Assembly: GCA_029237915.1 (NCBI GenBank) | Contig: JAQWHD010000058.1 | Coordinates: 1 to 37,484 of the forward strand | DNA from: Thalassotalea sp. | GTDB taxonomy: Bacteria > Pseudomonadota > Gammaproteobacteria > Enterobacterales > Alteromonadaceae | DNA length: 37,484 nt | Reading direction: 5' to 3' | In this document: piece after piece, positions 34,779 to 37,484 of the stretch | Layout: every line of letters begins with the position of its first letter | Numbering within the stretch: position 1 is the stretch's first letter | The notes under the pieces: generated by a model | What the model was told of the DNA's origin: nothing | Database searches by the model: none | What the model saw: the letters and a program-made list of their open reading frames with translations, nothing else | Translations under genes and position numbers: made by a program

Positions 34779-35672
34779 ATGGCGAATATAGCCTTTATTG
34801 GACTAGGAAATATGGGCGGCCCTATGGCCGTTAACTTAGTTAAAGCGGGTCATCAAGTATGTGTATTTGATCTTTTCCCACAAGCGGTTGAAAAAGTTGT
34901 AGCACAAGGTGCTTCTTCAAAATCAGATGTTGCTGCTTGTGTTGCAGGTGCTGACTTTATTATTTCTATGTTGCCTGCGGGCAAGCATGTAGAAAGTTTA
35001 TATCTAGGTGACAATGGTTTAATTAACCATATAGCTAAAGGTGCACTGGTTATTGATTCTTCAACCATCGATAAAGCAACCGTTATTAAAGTCTCGAATA
35101 AATTAAGCGAAGCAGGAATCAACTTTATTGATGCTCCTGTATCTGGCGGTGTTGGCGGTGCAACAGCGGGAACATTAAGCTTTATGGTTGGCGGCACAGC
35201 GGAAGATTTTAGCAAGGCTAAACCAGTGTTAGAGAATATGGGTAAAAACATATTTCATGCAGGTGACCATGGTGCCGGCCAAGTAGCAAAAGTATGTAAT
35301 AACATGCTTTTAGCTGTATTAATGGCAGGTACTTCTGAAGCATTACAATTGGGGATAAGTAACGGTTTAGATCCAAAAGTATTATCAGAAATTATGTTAC
35401 AAAGTTCAGGCAAAAACTGGACTTTAGAAGTGTATAATCCTTGTCCTAACGTTGCCGATGGTGTGCCGTCTTCAAATAATTATGAAGGTGGCTTTATGGT
35501 TGACTTAATGGCTAAAGATTTAGGACTAGCTATGGATACGGCTGTACAAAGTCAATCATCAACCCCTATGGGCGCTTTGGCTCGTAATTTATTTGCAATG
35601 CATGCTGGTGCTGGCAATGGAGCTAAAGATTTTTCAAGTATATTTAATATGTTTAACAAGGGTGATAAATAA
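34779..35672 (+). CDS. mmsB: 3-hydroxyisobutyrate dehydrogenase
   Basis: It oxidises 3-hydroxyisobutyrate to methylmalonate semialdehyde with NAD+. The 297 residues show the N-terminal Rossmann motif FIGLGNMGGPMAVNL, the substrate-binding DAPVSGGVGGATAGTL and the catalytic lysine K171 in GQVAKVCNNMLL, all diagnostic of the beta-hydroxyacid dehydrogenase family. The length and the C-terminal KDFSSIFNMF are typical of MmsB. Its TAA overlaps the ATG of the next gene (TAATG), so the two are translationally coupled. The partner enzyme that uses the semialdehyde (mmsA) is not in this operon. Confidence 0.96.
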   Translation: MANIAFIGLGNMGGPMAVNLVKAGHQVCVFDLFPQAVEKVVAQGASSKSDVAACVAGADFIISMLPAGKHVESLYLGDNGLINHIAKGALVIDSSTIDKATVIKVSNKLSEAGINFIDAPVSGGVGGATAGTLSFMVGGTAEDFSKAKPVLENMGKNIFHAGDHGAGQVAKVCNNMLLAVLMAGTSEALQLGISNGLDPKVLSEIMLQSSGKNWTLEVYNPCPNVADGVPSSNNYEGGFMVDLMAKDLGLAMDTAVQSQSSTPMGALARNLFAMHAGAGNGAKDFSSIFNMFNKGDK

Positions 35673-36433
35673 TGAATTTCCAAGATAAAACAATCGTAAT
35701 TACTGGTGGTGGTCAAGGTTTAGGACGCACTATGGCGGTTGAGTTTGCTAAAAAAGGTGCAAACATTGCTGTTATTGACTTAGGAGAAGAACTACTAGCT
35801 GAAACCGTTAAGCTAGTTGAAGCAACTGGCTCTAAAGCTAAATACTACATAGCTAATGTAGCTGTTGAAACCGAAGTAGAAGAAACATTTGCAGCGATTG
35901 CCAATGACTTTAATGGTATTGATGGCTTAGTAAACAACGCTGGCATATTACGTGACGGTCTTTTCGTAAAAGTTAAAGACGGTGAAATCGTTAAAAAAAT
36001 GTCATTAGCGCAATTCCAATCAGTTATTGATGTAAACCTAACTGGTGTTTTCCTATGTGGCCGCGAAGCAGCGGTGCAAATGATCAAGCACGGTAATAAA
36101 GGTGTGATCATTAATATGTCTTCAATTGCTCGTAATGGTAATATGGGACAAACAAACTATGCAGCAGCAAAAGCTGGCGTAGTTGCTATGACTACTACAT
36201 GGGCACGCGAATTAGGTCGTCATGGTATTCGTGTTGGTGCAATTGCTCCTGGCGTAATTAAAACAGCGATGACGGATGGTATGAAACCAGAAATGCGTGA
36301 ACGTTTAGAAAAAATGAAACCAGTAGGGCGCTTAGGCACAGCAGAAGAAATTGCTCACACAGCGCAATACATTTTTGAGAATGACTTCTTTACTGGCCGT
36401 GTTGTTGAAATTGATGGCGGTTTAAGTATGTAA
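35672..36433 (+). CDS. Short-chain dehydrogenase (3-hydroxyacyl-CoA type)
   Basis: The 253-residue SDR has the cofactor motif TGGGQGLG, NNAG, and the catalytic S-Y-K set in NMSSIARNGNMGQTNYAAAKAG. The acidic residue ending strand 2 (VIDLG) favours NAD(H). Compared with FabG it has an insertion after the NNAGILRDG motif (VKVKDGEIVKKMSL), also seen in the HSD10-like 2-methyl-3-hydroxybutyryl-CoA dehydrogenases. Together with the thiolase this fits isoleucine breakdown; a general 3-ketoacyl reductase is the alternative. It is the last gene of the operon, overlapping mmsB by one base, and is followed by a strong terminator. Confidence 0.87.
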   Translation: MNFQDKTIVITGGGQGLGRTMAVEFAKKGANIAVIDLGEELLAETVKLVEATGSKAKYYIANVAVETEVEETFAAIANDFNGIDGLVNNAGILRDGLFVKVKDGEIVKKMSLAQFQSVIDVNLTGVFLCGREAAVQMIKHGNKGVIINMSSIARNGNMGQTNYAAAKAGVVAMTTTWARELGRHGIRVGAIAPGVIKTAMTDGMKPEMRERLEKMKPVGRLGTAEEIAHTAQYIFENDFFTGRVVEIDGGLSM

Positions 36434-36455
36434 CAACAGCTGTTGTTATTATATT

Positions 36456-36480
36456 AAAGCGAGCTTAGCTCGCTTTTTTT
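36456..36480 (+). terminator. Rho-independent terminator of the valine/isoleucine operon
   Basis: AAAGCGAGC (36456-36464) and GCTCGCTTT (36468-36476) form a 9-bp stem with a TTA loop, followed by more Ts. A second palindrome, AACAACAGCTGTTGTT, lies just before it (36433-36448). Confidence 0.92.
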
Positions 36481-36533
36481 GTTTTTATAAATCAAAATCT
36501 ATTAATAAACTTGCTATAACAATAGGAATGACG

Positions 36534-37070
36534 ATGAACAAAGCTCTTTTCTTAGACCGTGATGGAATAATCAATATAGACAATGGTTATGTATATCAAG
36601 CAGAGCAGTTTAAGTTTGTAGAAGGGATCTTTGATGTTTGCCGTTATGCCCAAGAATTAGGTTATCAATTAATAGTGATCACAAATCAACCGGGCATAGC
36701 TCGGGGAAAATATAGTGAGGAAGAGTTTTTAACACTTACATCATGGATGAAAAACCAATTTTTAAAAGAGAAAATTATAATAACCGATGTATTCTTTTGC
36801 CCGCACCACCCAACTAAAGGTCTAGACCATTACAAAATTGAATGTGAATGTCGAAAGCCCGAGCCTGGAATGATATTAAAAGCTGCAACAAAACATAAGA
36901 TAGACTTGAAACAAAGTATTTTTATTGGTGATAAAATTTCTGATATTAAGGCCGCAAAGAATGCAGGTATCCACAATCGTATCCTTTTAACTGGTAAATA
37001 TTCGGAAGATGGTTCTTTGGTCGCACATCGAATCACCGATATTGGTATGGCAAACGAGCATATTTATTAG
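36534..37070 (+). CDS. gmhB: D-glycero-beta-D-manno-heptose-1,7-bisphosphate 7-phosphatase
   Basis: It removes the 7-phosphate from heptose bisphosphate on the way to ADP-heptose for the lipopolysaccharide inner core. The HAD motifs are complete: FLDRDG (D8 nucleophile, D10), VITNQPGIARG, the RKPEPGM lysine and FIGDKISDIKAAKNAG. The zinc-binding loop CPHH...CECRKP is the mark of GmhB. The start at 36534 gives MNKALFLDRDG, with AGGA at the correct 6-base spacing; the ATG at 36528 is too close to it. The protein has 178 residues. As in E. coli, gmhB directly precedes an rRNA operon. Confidence 0.94.
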   Translation: MNKALFLDRDGIINIDNGYVYQAEQFKFVEGIFDVCRYAQELGYQLIVITNQPGIARGKYSEEEFLTLTSWMKNQFLKEKIIITDVFFCPHHPTKGLDHYKIECECRKPEPGMILKAATKHKIDLKQSIFIGDKISDIKAAKNAGIHNRILLTGKYSEDGSLVAHRITDIGMANEHIY

Positions 37071-37127
37071 TTTTGATTATTAAATGACCGAACAGTTCTT
37101 TTTTTTTAAATAAATCACAAAAATGTG

Positions 37128-37155
37128 TTGATCTTCACCTGCAAATCTATAAAAT
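37128..37155 (+). promoter_or_regulatory. rRNA operon promoter P1
   Basis: TTGATC (37128-37133) and TAAAAT (37150-37155) are 16 bases apart, followed by the discriminator GCGCTCC. An A/T-rich stretch (37101-37126) upstream looks like an UP element. The GC-rich discriminator suggests ppGpp/DksA control. Confidence 0.75.
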
Positions 37156-37163
37156 GCGCTCCA

Positions 37164-37187
37164 CTTCTTCGGGACATCCCAAAGAAG
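37164..37187 (+). repeat. Hairpin between the two rRNA promoters
   Basis: CTTCTT-C-GGG and CCC-A-AAGAAG pair around an ACAT loop, starting just after the P1 start site, so it would be at the very 5' end of the P1 transcript. Confidence 0.65.
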
Positions 37188-37278
37188 GGTTAGAAGGTTA
37201 AGCATTGAATATTTACTTAGTGTTTAACAGCAATAAAAACTTTTTTAAAACTTCTTTTGAGAATTGATAAAAAAGCTG

Positions 37279-37306
37279 TTGACTTACTAACTGAGGTGTT
37301 TATAAT
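37279..37306 (+). promoter_or_regulatory. rRNA operon promoter P2 (strong)
   Basis: TTGACT (37279-37284) and a perfect TATAAT (37301-37306) are 16 bases apart, followed by GCGCCTCC, nearly the same discriminator as P1. The preceding 50 bases are A/T-rich (UP element). Confidence 0.88.
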
Positions 37307-37484
37307 GCGCCTCCTGCTTCGGGTAAACGGCAACGTTAACCGACAGCAACAAGAGTCTAGCGAATGCGACTAGCTCTTCTTATAAACGAACGTTTATAAG
37401 CTCTTTAACAATTAGTTATCATGCAATTTGTGTGGACACTCACATTACAGTTGATTTTACATAGTTCCTTACTTTCGAGTAGGA
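37307..37484 (+). promoter_or_regulatory. rRNA operon leader with boxB-like hairpins and boxA (cut by the window end)
   Basis: The leader holds an imperfect hairpin around AAGAGTCTAGCG/CGACTAGCTCTT (37350-37379), a palindrome CTTATAAACG-AA-CGTTTATAAG (37379-37400) and then boxA GCTCTTTAACAAT (37400-37412). boxA is the site for the NusB-S10 antitermination complex. The following GTGTGGACACTCACAT region resembles the 16S precursor leader of Vibrio and Shewanella. The mature 16S should begin a little beyond the window; no rRNA sequence is seen. Confidence 0.85.

Noticed and set aside
34853-35251. Minus-strand frame of 132 codons
   Set aside because: It lies within mmsB, which has all family motifs on the other strand.
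1-37484. CRISPR arrays, tRNA genes, toxin-antitoxin or phage-defence modules
   Set aside because: I looked for regularly spaced repeats, cloverleaf-like sequences ending in CCA, and small overlapping gene pairs. None is convincing; the only mobile component is the IS110 locus.

Overview
The window is AT-rich chromosomal DNA from a marine gammaproteobacterium, most likely Colwelliaceae (Colwellia or Thalassotalea) or a close Alteromonadales relative. This rests on overall gene content, a six-gene liu leucine cluster facing a valine/isoleucine cluster, gmhB directly before an rRNA promoter, and codon use. It is inference, since no rRNA gene or marker phylogeny is available here.

Layout. 1-3142 is the accessory part. 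It holds an IS110-family transposase (minus strand), its 5' non-coding region, a TolB-like lipoprotein gene carrying a perfect 21-bp internal palindrome, and two perfect inverted 34-bp copies of a repeat (33-66 and 2910-2943). 3143-9105 holds a small secreted protein, pntAB, a SlyD-type FKBP isomerase and an exported amidohydrolase. 9161-16476 holds an acyltransferase-like protein, an EamA exporter, a single-domain voltage-gated cation channel, a sodium:alanine-type symporter, a SpoIIAA-like protein, the RhlE helicase and a Cys-rich hypothetical protein. 16499-23572 holds a Cys-rich secreted protein, a large membrane-anchored CadC-like regulator with TPRs, a KefB-type antiporter, a small helical protein and a patatin.

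23763-36433 is the metabolic core. liuR-A-B-C-D-E (minus strand) converts isovaleryl-CoA from leucine to acetyl-CoA and acetoacetate. It faces a plus-strand operon (thiolase, acyl-CoA dehydrogenase, 3-hydroxyisobutyryl-CoA hydrolase, mmsB, SDR) for valine and isoleucine breakdown. The shared 287-bp promoter region carries two matching 16-bp palindromes, probably LiuR operators, which would tie both operons to one MerR-family regulator. The plus-strand operon has no methylmalonate-semialdehyde dehydrogenase and no short enoyl-CoA hydratase, so those steps must be encoded elsewhere.

36534-37484 holds gmhB and then a complete rRNA operon control region: two tandem promoters with GCGC discriminators, a boxB-like hairpin and a boxA. 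The 16S gene itself would start beyond the window.

Most of the window is ordinary conserved chromosome. The most unusual signals are the IS110 locus (possible bridge RNA, Shine-Dalgarno-sequestering hairpin, 34-bp inverted repeats), the palindrome centred on a lipobox, the acidic selectivity filter of the channel, and a structured inverted repeat between liuA and liuB.
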